Shown here in pieces: positions 1-8,285 of a stretch of DNA of 64,000 nt. Under the pieces are notes generated by a model. That model saw nothing but the letters and a program-made list of their open reading frames with translations, was not told where the DNA came from and ran no database searches. Numbering within the stretch: the first letter of the stretch is position 1; each line of letters opens with the position of its first letter. Source of the stretch: Butyricimonas faecalis (GTDB taxonomy: Bacteria > Bacteroidota > Bacteroidia > Bacteroidales > Marinifilaceae); NCBI RefSeq assembly GCF_003991565.1, contig NZ_CP032819.1, positions 4,340,001 through 4,404,000 on the forward strand. The letters are read 5' to 3'. Made by a program: the position numbers and the translations under genes.

Positions 1-275
1 GCAGTAACACCTCCACCCGCTTGCACAATTTCTTGATAACGATTATTTATTGTCACCCGAATTTGTTCCAACTGTCGATTTATATCTTTTGCTTTCTCAC
101 TTTTCCCCATAGCTTTCCCAGCCTTGCTATCCCATAATTCAGGCGGGACTGTCATTTTAAGACTGAATTGAACAATTCCCTTGTTTACAGTTATCCTTCC
201 CATCAATGGTAGGCTATTATCATTTTTGGGAGCGTTACGCTTAACGTAAAATAACAACTTGAATGTACTACGCAT
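1..275 (-). CDS. Site-specific integrase (tyrosine recombinase), N-terminal part only
   Basis: The reading frame starts at an ATG at 275 and stays open to the window edge (91 codons), so the gene is cut by the window. The visible part begins MRSTFKLLFYVKRN and continues through a short beta-rich stretch (GRITVNKGIVQFSLK) and a Leu-Trp-Asp segment, then a helix rich in Lys, Gln and Arg. This is the Arm DNA-binding and start of the SAM-like domain of Bacteroidetes tyrosine recombinases, as found in conjugative transposons and shufflons. The catalytic R-H-R-Y domain lies outside, so activity cannot be judged. It suggests the left window edge lies in or beside a mobile element or an invertible locus. 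Confidence 0.8.
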   Translation of the reverse strand, partial: MRSTFKLLFYVKRNAPKNDNSLPLMGRITVNKGIVQFSLKMTVPPELWDSKAGKAMGKSEKAKDINRQLEQIRVTINNRYQEIVQAGGGVT

Positions 276-560
276 AATTCTATTTTTATAATTGATGTAA
301 AGTCAAAATAAAGTAAACACTTTTCATTTGACAAATTTTAGATATAATGGAATTTACTCTTGCATAATTTGCCATTCAAGAGTATATATAGAAAAAACAA
401 TTCTCTAATATCTAAAAAGTAATACTCGAAATGAGAGAATTGTTCAAAAATATTTTCATTTTGCTGAATTAGGTAACGAATAAGTAGCTGAACACCCTCT
501 ATATTTCATCTTATAACGATAAATTACAGAGAATTAGTGTGATCCAATATTGTGTTATTT

Positions 561-980
561 TCAGAGCTTCTCAAACAATTTTTCCACCAATGCGGTCAAC
601 TTTCCTAACAAAACTTCATGCATTGTTATTAACTTTCTGATTTCTTCATCTCTAGCTTGTAACGAAGACGCCTGTTTGTTAACAATTCCTGCAAGATATC
701 GAACCGTAAGTTCGTCATTATCCCGAACAGAAAGATTTCCGTAAGTTTGCTCTGTTACAACATTTTCCTTACGATACTTCTCTCCTTCATCTGTTAAAAG
801 CCATCTTCGATTTACTCCCAATAAAAGACTCATCACTTCTAACTTTGTGGTGTCTGGCTTTGTTTTGTTCTTTAAGTAGTTGGAAATCGTTGTCGCAGAC
901 ATATGTAAGGATTTTGCCACTTTATATTTCGTGTACCCTTTCTCATCCATTACCTTTTGTAATCTTTCTGAAAATGACAT
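561..980 (-). CDS. XRE-family helix-turn-helix regulator
   Basis: This 139-residue protein has a classic Cro/CI helix-turn-helix in residues ~5-65 (ERLQKVMDEKGYTKYKVAKS, then SATTISNYLKNKTKP), followed by a short linker and a C-terminal helical segment (~95-139) with heptad-like Leu/Ile spacing that probably dimerises. No peptidase or ligand domain is visible. A -7-like box (TATTTTTG, 1021-1028 on this strand) lies just upstream and almost back to back with the rightward promoter at 1041-1071. The regulator could therefore control both itself and the small unit to its right; this is inference. The stretch 276-560 downstream of it is AT-rich and holds no gene I can support. Confidence 0.85.
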   Translation of the reverse strand: MSFSERLQKVMDEKGYTKYKVAKSLHMSATTISNYLKNKTKPDTTKLEVMSLLLGVNRRWLLTDEGEKYRKENVVTEQTYGNLSVRDNDELTVRYLAGIVNKQASSLQARDEEIRKLITMHEVLLGKLTALVEKLFEKL

Positions 981-1040
981 ATTGTGTTATTTAGAATTAT
1001 TGTAAATTATGCTGTTTTGACAAAAATAATCCAATGTAAA

Positions 1041-1071
1041 TTTGCTTTAATCCAAATTTGTATTACCTTTG
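1041..1071 (+). promoter_or_regulatory. Bacteroidetes promoter, TTTG-N19-TACCTTTG
   Basis: TTTG at 1041-1044 and TACCTTTG at 1064-1071 are separated by exactly 19 bases, matching the Bacteroides sigma-ABfr consensus. Transcription would start near 1078 and run into the 14-codon ORF and hairpin to the right. A second, weaker TAAATTTG (1037-1044) overlaps its -33 element. Confidence 0.6.
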
Positions 1072-1103
1072 ACTATCATTTGTTACAAATATAACGATTA
1101 TTG

Positions 1104-1148
1104 ATGAATCCCCCAAAAAAGGAGGACATTAATCAGTTAGTGATGTGA
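1104..1148 (+). CDS. Possible 14-residue leader peptide or micro-protein
   Basis: An ATG at 1104 opens a 14-codon frame, MNPPKKEDINQLVM, ending at TGA 1146-1148. It begins about 26 bases after the predicted start of transcription and its stop codon touches the left arm of the hairpin at 1148-1185, so translation and hairpin folding would be coupled. That geometry fits a leader peptide or a short regulatory transcript. Nothing shows that it is translated, and I do not recognise the peptide. Confidence 0.35.
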   Translation: MNPPKKEDINQLVM

Positions 1149-1190
1149 GGAGACAGAGCATTTTCCCGTTATGCTTTTGTCTCCTTTCTA
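1148..1190 (+). terminator. Hairpin terminator or attenuator ahead of glpA
   Basis: The arms AGGAGACAGAGCAT and ATGCTTTTGTCTCCT pair almost completely around a short loop and are followed by TTTCTATATTTCT. It would end a ~110-base transcript from the 1041-1071 promoter, or act as an attenuator in a long leader of glpA, whose ATG is 222 bases further on. Confidence 0.55.
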
Positions 1191-1411
1191 TATTTCTCTA
1201 GTACCCTTTATTCATATATAAAATTTTCTGAACATGAAATTCTGGATCTATCGATTCAATATCATTATTGTTTCTTTTATCATGTCATGTATTTTCGATC
1301 GAAATGAAATTACTTTTCTTTTATTTCGATTTTAGCAAAAAAATTGCTTTTTAATTTTGATATGTTTCGTTTTATTCATTTCTTTGTGGTGAAAAATAAA
1401 ATTTCATACAC

Positions 1412-3037
1412 ATGAAGCAAAATGAAACTACACAATCGTTTGATGTGATAATCATCGGAGGTGGTGCTACCGGAGCAGGAACTGCCAGGGATTGCTCTCG
1501 TAGAGGTGTAAAAACACTTCTATTGGAAAGATTTGACATCTCTACCGGTGCTACGGGAAGGAATCACGGCTTATTACATAGTGGAGCCCGTTATGCCGTA
1601 ACCGACAAAGAGTCCGCGGAAGAATGTATCAAAGAGAATATGATTCTTCGCCAAATTGCCAGTCATTGTGTGGAAGAAACGGACGGCTTATTTTTAAGTT
1701 TACCGGAGGATGATCTTAGTTATCAGTCCCAATTTGTAGAAGCATGTCATCAAGCGGGAATCCGTGCGGATATCATCGATCCGAAAGAAGCATTACGTCT
1801 AGAACCATCCGCAAACCGGGATATTATCGGGGCAGTAAGAGTTCCTGATGGAGCAGTGGATCCTTTCCGTCTAACGGCATCCAACGTGATGGACGCTAAA
1901 TTGCATGGAGCAACAATACTCACGTATCAAGAGGTGATCGAGATTATACGAGAGCAAAATCGAGTGATCGGAGTAAAAGTTCTAGATCATAAAACAAACG
2001 AAATCAAATCCTACTATGCCTCTATTGTTGTCAACGCCGGAGGAATCTGGGGGCATAATATAGCGAAGCTCGTGGATATTAATATAAACATGCTTCCTTC
2101 AAAAGGAGCATTGCTGATTTTTGGACATCGAGTTAATAATATCGTACTAAATAGGTGTCGCAAGCCGGCGGATGCTGACATCCTCGTTCCGGGTGATACG
2201 ATCTGCCTCATCGGAACAACATCCAGCAAGGTGCCTTTTGAAGAAATTGATCACATGAAGGTGACCCCGGAAGAAGTTGATGTATTGTTGCGAGAAGGGG
2301 AGAAAATGGCACCCATTTTGGCTCAAACCCGTATATTAAGAGCGTACGCTGGTGTGCGTCCGTTGGTCGCATCTGACAATGATCCAAGCGGACGAAGTGT
2401 AAGTCGGGGAATTGTACTTTTAGATCATGCAACCCGCGATGGGCTGGAAGGATTTATCACGATCACGGGAGGAAAATTGATGACCTATCGATTAATGGCC
2501 GAGTGGACGACAGACTTGATATGTAAAAAACTCCATCTCTCTGCCCCGTGTACGACTGCCACGGAAAAACTCCCCGGCTCAAGGGAAAACATGGAAGAAA
2601 TCAGCAAAAAAATTATATCCGTACCTCTGACGCAACGCAATTCAACTATTTACAGACACGGGGATATGGCTGATCGTTTTTCTGGAAACACGCCATTAGA
2701 CAATAGTTTGATATGTGAATGTGAAGAGGTTTCTGTCGGCGAAGCGAAATATGCATTAAATGAACTGGATGTCAATAATTTGATTGATCTGAGAAGAAGA
2801 ACTCGCGTCGGGATGGGAACCTGTCAAGGAGAACTTTGTGCGTGTCGTGCAGCGGGTTTAATGAGTGATATGAAAAAAGTATGCACGAATAGAGCCAAGG
2901 CGGATCTCGCCTCTTTCTTGAACGAAAGGTGGAAAGGGATGTCTCCTATTGCTTGGGGAGACACGTTGCGCGAGTGTGAGTATACGGCCTGGATTTATGA
3001 AGGCGTTTGTGGTTTAACATCATCATCTAAGAAATAA
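1412..3037 (+). CDS. glpA: Anaerobic glycerol-3-phosphate dehydrogenase subunit A
   Basis: GlpA oxidises sn-glycerol-3-phosphate to dihydroxyacetone phosphate at the cytoplasmic membrane, together with GlpB and GlpC. The 541-residue product has an N-terminal FAD dinucleotide-binding fold (IIGGGATGAG, ~residues 15-24), the family signature RNHGLLHSGARY, a DAO-type FAD domain to ~370, and a C-terminal BFD-like [2Fe-2S] region (CECEE ... GMGTCQGELCACR). Length and domain order match GlpA and not the aerobic GlpD, which lacks the iron-sulfur tail. The start ATG follows a clear AT-rich leader. The stop is one base before the glpB start, so the two are co-transcribed. Confidence 0.95.
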   Translation: MKQNETTQSFDVIIIGGGATGAGTARDCSRRGVKTLLLERFDISTGATGRNHGLLHSGARYAVTDKESAEECIKENMILRQIASHCVEETDGLFLSLPEDDLSYQSQFVEACHQAGIRADIIDPKEALRLEPSANRDIIGAVRVPDGAVDPFRLTASNVMDAKLHGATILTYQEVIEIIREQNRVIGVKVLDHKTNEIKSYYASIVVNAGGIWGHNIAKLVDININMLPSKGALLIFGHRVNNIVLNRCRKPADADILVPGDTICLIGTTSSKVPFEEIDHMKVTPEEVDVLLREGEKMAPILAQTRILRAYAGVRPLVASDNDPSGRSVSRGIVLLDHATRDGLEGFITITGGKLMTYRLMAEWTTDLICKKLHLSAPCTTATEKLPGSRENMEEISKKIISVPLTQRNSTIYRHGDMADRFSGNTPLDNSLICECEEVSVGEAKYALNELDVNNLIDLRRRTRVGMGTCQGELCACRAAGLMSDMKKVCTNRAKADLASFLNERWKGMSPIAWGDTLRECEYTAWIYEGVCGLTSSSKK

Positions 3038-3038
3038 T

Positions 3039-4295
3039 ATGAAATTCGATACAATTATCATCGGTGGTGGCTTATCCGGTTTAATCAGTGGAATTTACTT
3101 GTCCCAACGAGGACAACGATGCGTTATCATATCCTCAGGCCAAAGTGCCTTGCATTTTTCTTCTGGATCATTTGACTTGTTAAATAATTTGCCAGACGGG
3201 ACAAGTGTTCAAAAACCACTGGACGCGATAGGCAAACTCATCCAACAAGCTCCCTCACATCCTTATGCGAAACTTGGCGAAAACAAATTCAAGATATTAA
3301 CTCAACAGACCAAAGAGTTTTTAAAAAACGCGGGAATTGCCACCCAGGGGGATTACGAGAAGAATCACTATCGAGTGACTCCCATGGGGACATTAAAATC
3401 TACCTGGCTCACGCTTGAGAATTTATTGATAAGCGAGAACGAAAAATGTTTGCCGATCCGACATCCGGGCATTTTTAACGTCACAGGGTTTCTTGATTTT
3501 TACACGCAATTTATTGCAGATGAATTCCTAAAGCTGGGAACCAAATGCAGCATTCATGCTGTCAATTTTCCGGCTCTTGAAAACTTGCGTAAGAATCCGA
3601 CAGAAATGCGTTCTGTCAATATAGCCCGTATTTTTGACAAACAAGAAAACATACAAGAATTAGTCCAAATACTAAAAGCGGAAAGCGAAGATTGTGACTC
3701 AATCATTTTACCTGCCATCACGGGATTAAACCGCGAAGATGTGGTAGATTACTTGCGAAAAGAAGTTGACAAACCTATCTATCTCTTGCCCACGCTCCCG
3801 CCTTCCGTTCCGGGTATTCACACCCAACAAAAACTTCGTTCCGTCTTCCAGCAAAACGGAGGTGTCTATATGCTGGGGGATACGGTTTTACGGGCAGAAA
3901 TAAAAGGGAACAGAATCTCGCAAATTTACTCTTCCAATCACGGAGATATACCTTTTATAGGACAAAATTTCATTCTTGCCACAGGAAGTTATTTCAGCCA
4001 GGGATTGATTGCCAGCACGGAAAAAATATACGAACCCATTTTTGATCTCGACGTGACGTATGCCCCGAACAGAACACAATGGTACAACAGCGACGTGTTC
4101 GAATCACAACCCTACCAATCTTTCGGAATCAAAACCGACAACTCGTTCCGTTGTATGAGAGAAGGTAAAATTCTCGAGAATCTTTATGCAACCGGGGCCA
4201 TCCTTGAGGGATTCAATCCTTTAAAAGAGGGATGCGGAGCCGGAGTTTCCATTTTGAGCGCCATGTATATAGCAGAACAGATTTTAAGTAAATAA
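3039..4295 (+). CDS. glpB: Anaerobic glycerol-3-phosphate dehydrogenase subunit B
   Basis: GlpB is the second flavoprotein subunit of the GlpABC complex and passes electrons from GlpA to the GlpC membrane anchor. The 418-residue protein starts with an FAD-binding Rossmann motif (IIIGGGLSGLISG) and ends with the flavoprotein motif ATGAILEGFNPLKEGCGAG, where Gly-Ala-Gly contacts FAD. The middle region (PLDAIGKL ... PTLPPSVPGIH) matches the GlpB family. It begins one base after glpA and ends seven bases before glpC. No iron-sulfur cysteines are seen. Confidence 0.93.
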   Translation: MKFDTIIIGGGLSGLISGIYLSQRGQRCVIISSGQSALHFSSGSFDLLNNLPDGTSVQKPLDAIGKLIQQAPSHPYAKLGENKFKILTQQTKEFLKNAGIATQGDYEKNHYRVTPMGTLKSTWLTLENLLISENEKCLPIRHPGIFNVTGFLDFYTQFIADEFLKLGTKCSIHAVNFPALENLRKNPTEMRSVNIARIFDKQENIQELVQILKAESEDCDSIILPAITGLNREDVVDYLRKEVDKPIYLLPTLPPSVPGIHTQQKLRSVFQQNGGVYMLGDTVLRAEIKGNRISQIYSSNHGDIPFIGQNFILATGSYFSQGLIASTEKIYEPIFDLDVTYAPNRTQWYNSDVFESQPYQSFGIKTDNSFRCMREGKILENLYATGAILEGFNPLKEGCGAGVSILSAMYIAEQILSK

Positions 4296-4302
4296 AGAAG
4301 CC

Positions 4303-5520
4303 ATGAATCTCCAACAACATAATATCAGCGACAACAATTTTGAACAATGCATCAAATGCACGATCTGCACCGTTTATTGTCCTGTAGCAGCAGTAAATCC
4401 CAATTATCCGGGTCCCAAACAAGCCGGCCCGGACGGGGAGCGCTTGCGGTTGAAGAAATTCAACTTTTACGACGAATCTTTAAAATATTGCATCAATTGT
4501 AAAAGATGCGAGGTAGCGTGTCCTTCGAATGTGAAAATTGGCGACATCATCCAAGCGGCCCGGATTAAATACAGCAAAAAACAACCGAAACTCCGAGATT
4601 ATATTTTAGCAAACACGGATCTTGTCGGAACACTATCCACCCCGTTTGCCCCGATCGTAAACACAACTTTGGGACTAAAACCAGTAAAGGCAATTCTGGA
4701 TGGAGTTATGAAAATCGATCACCGACGCACATTCCCGAAATACGCTTTCGGGACTTTTGAAAGTTGGTATAAAAAAGTTGCCAAAAAGCAAGCAGCTTAT
4801 CCGAGCCAAGTGAGCTATTTTCACGGTTGTTACGTAAACTACAACAACCCTCAATTGGGAAAAGATTTAATTAAGGTAATGAACGCTTTCGGTATCGGGG
4901 TACAACTTTTAGAAAAAGAAAAGTGTTGTGGGGTGGCCTTAATCTCCAACGGGTTGATCAAACAAGCCCAAAAACAGGCTCGCACGAATATAGATTCAAT
5001 CCGCAAGTCCGTGTTGGAAAAGAAATTGCCTGTAATTGCGACTTCTTCAACCTGCACGTTTACCATTCGAGACGAATACCCTCACTTGCTGGATGTTGAT
5101 AATGCCGATGTCCGAGAGAATGTGGAATTGGCCACCCGGTATATCTATCGGTTATTAAGTCAAAAGAAAACAAAATTGACTTTCAAAACAGGGGAAAAAA
5201 TCAAGGTAGCCTATCATACGCCTTGTCACATGGAAAAACTGGGATGGGCTCACTATTCCATCGAGTTGTTGAAATTAATCCCGAATGTTGAATTAACCGT
5301 ATTGGATTCACAATGTTGCGGCATCGCGGGGACTTACGGTTTCAAAAAAGAGAATTACAAAACCTCTCAAGATATAGGCGAGTCTTTATTCAAGCAAATA
5401 GAAGCACTTGACATTGATTACGTGGTTACCGATTGTGAAACATGTAAATGGCAAATCGAAATGTCAACTTCCAAACGATGCGAACATCCTATATCAATAT
5501 TAGCCAATGCCTTAGAGTGA
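4303..5520 (+). CDS. glpC: Anaerobic glycerol-3-phosphate dehydrogenase subunit C
   Basis: GlpC tethers GlpAB to the membrane and hands electrons to menaquinone. The 405-residue product carries two ferredoxin-type clusters in its first ~80 residues (CIKCTICTVYCP and CINCKRCEVACP) and two CCG domains (KCCGVAL near ~205 and QCCGIAGT near ~345) typical of heterodisulfide-reductase-D-like quinone-linked subunits. It closes the glpABC operon. About 330 bases separate it from glpT, which has its own promoter. Confidence 0.95.
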   Translation: MNLQQHNISDNNFEQCIKCTICTVYCPVAAVNPNYPGPKQAGPDGERLRLKKFNFYDESLKYCINCKRCEVACPSNVKIGDIIQAARIKYSKKQPKLRDYILANTDLVGTLSTPFAPIVNTTLGLKPVKAILDGVMKIDHRRTFPKYAFGTFESWYKKVAKKQAAYPSQVSYFHGCYVNYNNPQLGKDLIKVMNAFGIGVQLLEKEKCCGVALISNGLIKQAQKQARTNIDSIRKSVLEKKLPVIATSSTCTFTIRDEYPHLLDVDNADVRENVELATRYIYRLLSQKKTKLTFKTGEKIKVAYHTPCHMEKLGWAHYSIELLKLIPNVELTVLDSQCCGIAGTYGFKKENYKTSQDIGESLFKQIEALDIDYVVTDCETCKWQIEMSTSKRCEHPISILANALE

Positions 5521-5612
5521 TTATTGCCATGCCACGCTAAGGTGTTTATAGCCAGGTAGCGAAAAACAATGTGTTAAAATCAAAATTTAAACAATTTTTT
5601 CTCGAAAAACAT

Positions 5613-5643
5613 TTTGTTTTAAAAATCAATTGGCATACATTTG
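5613..5643 (+). promoter_or_regulatory. glpT promoter, TTTG-N19-TACATTTG
   Basis: TTTG at 5613-5616 and TACATTTG at 5636-5643 are spaced by exactly 19 bases. Predicted start near 5650 leaves a ~200-base untranslated leader before the glpT ATG, long enough for post-transcriptional control. The rest of the 5521-5851 gap is AT-rich and shows no gene. Confidence 0.65.
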
Positions 5644-5851
5644 TTGCAAAATGAAACAATATGATTGTATAAAAGAAAGCAATCGATTTCGATTTAAGAA
5701 ATAAGTGCGGCGTCTATAAAAAATGACAAGTATGAATTGACAAAAAAGCAGGATACAAAAACGTATTTTGAGTATTGAAAACAAGTCCATAGAACAAAAA
5801 AGCGTGGAAGTGTGTTTTGACAAAATATTTTTACAATAAAAATCTAATAAC

Positions 5852-7252
5852 ATGTGGAATTTTTTAAAACCAGCACCTCACAAGGATTTATTACCGGAAG
5901 GTAAGATCGATTCGAGTTACAAGAGCTTGCGTTGGCAGGTTTTCGTTGGCATCTTCGTCGGTTACGCCGGCTATTACATCGTGCGTAAGAACTTCTCGAT
6001 GGCGATGCCGTTTCTAACAGACCCCACCGGTCCTTACGGGTTCGACAAGGGTTCACTGAGTATCGTGTTATCGTTGAACGCCGTGGCCTACGCCCTGTCG
6101 AAGTTCTTGATGGGGAGCGTCTCGGACCGGAGCAACGCCCGGGTGTTCCTTCCCCTGGGTTTGGTACTGGCGGCCCTGTCCATGATGTTCATGGCCGTGC
6201 CGGTCGAGCTGTTCGGGGCGAGCACGACGTCCATCGTGATCATGGCCGTGCTGAACTTCCTGGTCGGTTGGTTTAACGGCATGGGGTGGCCTCCCTGCGG
6301 CCGGGTGATGACACACTGGTTCTCCGTGAAGGAACGGGGGACGAAGATGTCCATCTGGAACTGCGCCCACAACGTGGGTGGCGCCCTGGTGGGCCCGATG
6401 GCCGTGTACGGTGCCATGTGGTTCGGGTCGTGGTTCTACGGCGCGGACAGCTCCAGGTACTTCATCATAGGAACCTACATTTTCCCGGCGGCCGTGGCCT
6501 TGTTCGTGGCCTTGATCGCGTACGTGCTGATCCGCGACACGCCGCAGTCCTGCGGGTTGCCGACGATAGAGAGATGGCGGGACGATTACCCCAAGAATTA
6601 CAGCGAGAAGCAGGAAGAGGTGCTCACCACGAGGGAGATTTTCTTCAAGTACGTGTTGAACAACAAGATGTTGTGGTTTATCGCCATCGCCAACGCCTTC
6701 GTTTACATGGTGCGCTACGGTTGCCTGGACTGGGCCCCGACCTACCTGAAGGAGGCGCAGGGGTACGATATTAAAGAAGCCGGGTGGGCTTACTTCGCTT
6801 ACGAGTTCGCGGCGATCCCGGGAACCCTCGTTTGCGGCTGGCTCAGCGACGTGGTGTTCAAGGGACGCCGGGCGATCACGACGATCATATTCATGGCTCT
6901 CGTGGCGTTCTTCATCTTCCTGTACTGGCAATTCTCGGATAACTACATGATCGTCACGCTCTCCCTGATCGCCATCGGGTTCTTCATCTACGGTCCCGTG
7001 ATGTTGATCGGCGTGCAAGCCCTCGACCTGGCACCGAAAAACGCCGCCGGCACGTCGGCCGGGTTGACCGGGTTCTTCGGCTACTTCTTCGGCACCGCCA
7101 TCCTGGCGAACGTGGTGATGGGGTACGTCGCCCAGAGTTCGTTCGGCTGGGACGGCACGTTCGTCCTCTTGCTCGTCGCCTGCGCCCTGTCCATCGTTTT
7201 CGTGGGTTTCACTTACAAGGAGGAACAGTATCTGGTACAAAATAAAAAATAA
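5852..7252 (+). CDS. glpT: Glycerol-3-phosphate transporter, MFS antiporter
   Basis: GlpT exchanges external glycerol-3-phosphate for internal phosphate across the inner membrane. The 466-residue protein shows about twelve hydrophobic segments and organophosphate:phosphate antiporter motifs (GYAGYYIVRKNFSMAMP near residue 35, GWFNGMGWPPCGR near ~140, VRYGCLDWAPTYLKE near ~285). The Arg of YYIVRKN corresponds to a substrate-binding Arg in the family. Codon use is very different from the neighbours: from ~5930 to ~7200 nearly every codon ends in G or C, while the first ~25 and last ~12 codons look native. The GC bias also creates long false ORFs on the other strand. Confidence 0.93.
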   Translation: MWNFLKPAPHKDLLPEGKIDSSYKSLRWQVFVGIFVGYAGYYIVRKNFSMAMPFLTDPTGPYGFDKGSLSIVLSLNAVAYALSKFLMGSVSDRSNARVFLPLGLVLAALSMMFMAVPVELFGASTTSIVIMAVLNFLVGWFNGMGWPPCGRVMTHWFSVKERGTKMSIWNCAHNVGGALVGPMAVYGAMWFGSWFYGADSSRYFIIGTYIFPAAVALFVALIAYVLIRDTPQSCGLPTIERWRDDYPKNYSEKQEEVLTTREIFFKYVLNNKMLWFIAIANAFVYMVRYGCLDWAPTYLKEAQGYDIKEAGWAYFAYEFAAIPGTLVCGWLSDVVFKGRRAITTIIFMALVAFFIFLYWQFSDNYMIVTLSLIAIGFFIYGPVMLIGVQALDLAPKNAAGTSAGLTGFFGYFFGTAILANVVMGYVAQSSFGWDGTFVLLLVACALSIVFVGFTYKEEQYLVQNKK

Positions 7253-7292
7253 TGAATAGAATTATTCAGATCAACTATTAAAAGCAAATTGT

Positions 7293-8234
7293 ATGAATAA
7301 AAAACATTTGATGAGTGGGATAGTGATTGTATTATTACTATTTATTACACCCTCGATCACCGCACAAACTTACCGGGAGATCAAGGGATGGTCAAAAGAA
7401 ATCAATGAACGTATCGAAACATTTTTGAATACGACGCTGACCATGAATATTCGTAAAGTTGCAGTATTTGATGGGGATGGAACCGTGGTAGGTCAAGCAC
7501 CTCACTACTTGGCTGATGAGGCGTTGTATCGTTATGCCGATAAATTTTACAAGGGTAAGAGCGATAAATTTTCCAAGGAGAAAATGGCAATTCTCAACCG
7601 GATGGTAAAAGACGGTAATAATGTAGGAAAGGCTTATGTTGAGGATCGTGCACATTTTTTGGCAGGCATGACTCCGGAGGAAGTTGCAAATTTAGGATAC
7701 GATTGTTATGTAGAATCATATCAAGGAAAGTTTTACCCGGAAATGAAACAGCTTATCGCCAATTTGAAAGAGTATGGATTTGAAGTTTGGATACTGACAG
7801 CTTCTCCCGAGTTTTTGTATCAAAAATTTTTATCTGAGGAGTTGGGAATCCCCGAAGTAAATATTCTCGGGATGAAGTCTGTCGTGGTAAACGGAGTGTT
7901 GACAAATGAAATCGTACTGCCAATTCCGCAAGATGATGGAAAAGCGAATGTTATCCCGACATTCATTAAAACTCGCCCGCTTGTAGTGGGAGGAAATAGT
8001 CGGGGAGATATGGATATGTTGAATCAATCTTGTGGTTTGAAGATCGTCGTAAATCCGGATGACAAGACGGTACGTGGTCCAGAAGATGGTCCGATGAATG
8101 GTCTCACTGTAAAAGGGTATTGGGAAAAAGAAGGCGCTGTGATCGTTCGGTGTAATGATGTCAGAGATCCCAAAGTACGATTCCATACTTCAGAGTGGGG
8201 AATTAGAGAAAACGCGATTAATCCTAAAGAATAA
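7293..8234 (+). CDS. Exported HAD-superfamily phosphatase
   Basis: A signal peptide (residues 1-25, ending SITAQ) directs this 313-residue enzyme to the periplasm. HAD motif I is FDGDGTV (~residue 60) with the Asp nucleophile and general acid, motif II is the Thr/Ser in ILTAS (~170), and motif IV is GNSRGDMDML (~235). The helical cap between motifs I and II resembles phosphoserine-phosphatase-like HADs. Its place after glpT suggests that it releases phosphate from a glycerol- or choline-phosphate-type substrate, but the substrate cannot be read from sequence. Confidence 0.8.
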   Translation: MNKKHLMSGIVIVLLLFITPSITAQTYREIKGWSKEINERIETFLNTTLTMNIRKVAVFDGDGTVVGQAPHYLADEALYRYADKFYKGKSDKFSKEKMAILNRMVKDGNNVGKAYVEDRAHFLAGMTPEEVANLGYDCYVESYQGKFYPEMKQLIANLKEYGFEVWILTASPEFLYQKFLSEELGIPEVNILGMKSVVVNGVLTNEIVLPIPQDDGKANVIPTFIKTRPLVVGGNSRGDMDMLNQSCGLKIVVNPDDKTVRGPEDGPMNGLTVKGYWEKEGAVIVRCNDVRDPKVRFHTSEWGIRENAINPKE

Positions 8235-8285
8235 TTTCGAGAAGAATTATCCAACATAGTTACAATGAACTTAATTTATGTCATT

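Noticed and set aside
550..744. Plus-strand ORF opposite the XRE gene
   Set aside because: It lies within the reverse complement of a clear helix-turn-helix gene and has low-complexity composition.
6068..7240. Long open frame (390 codons) opposite glpT
   Set aside because: It is a shadow of the GC-biased third positions in glpT; the product is rich in His, Arg, Gly and Glu with no domain, and glpT on the other strand is certain.
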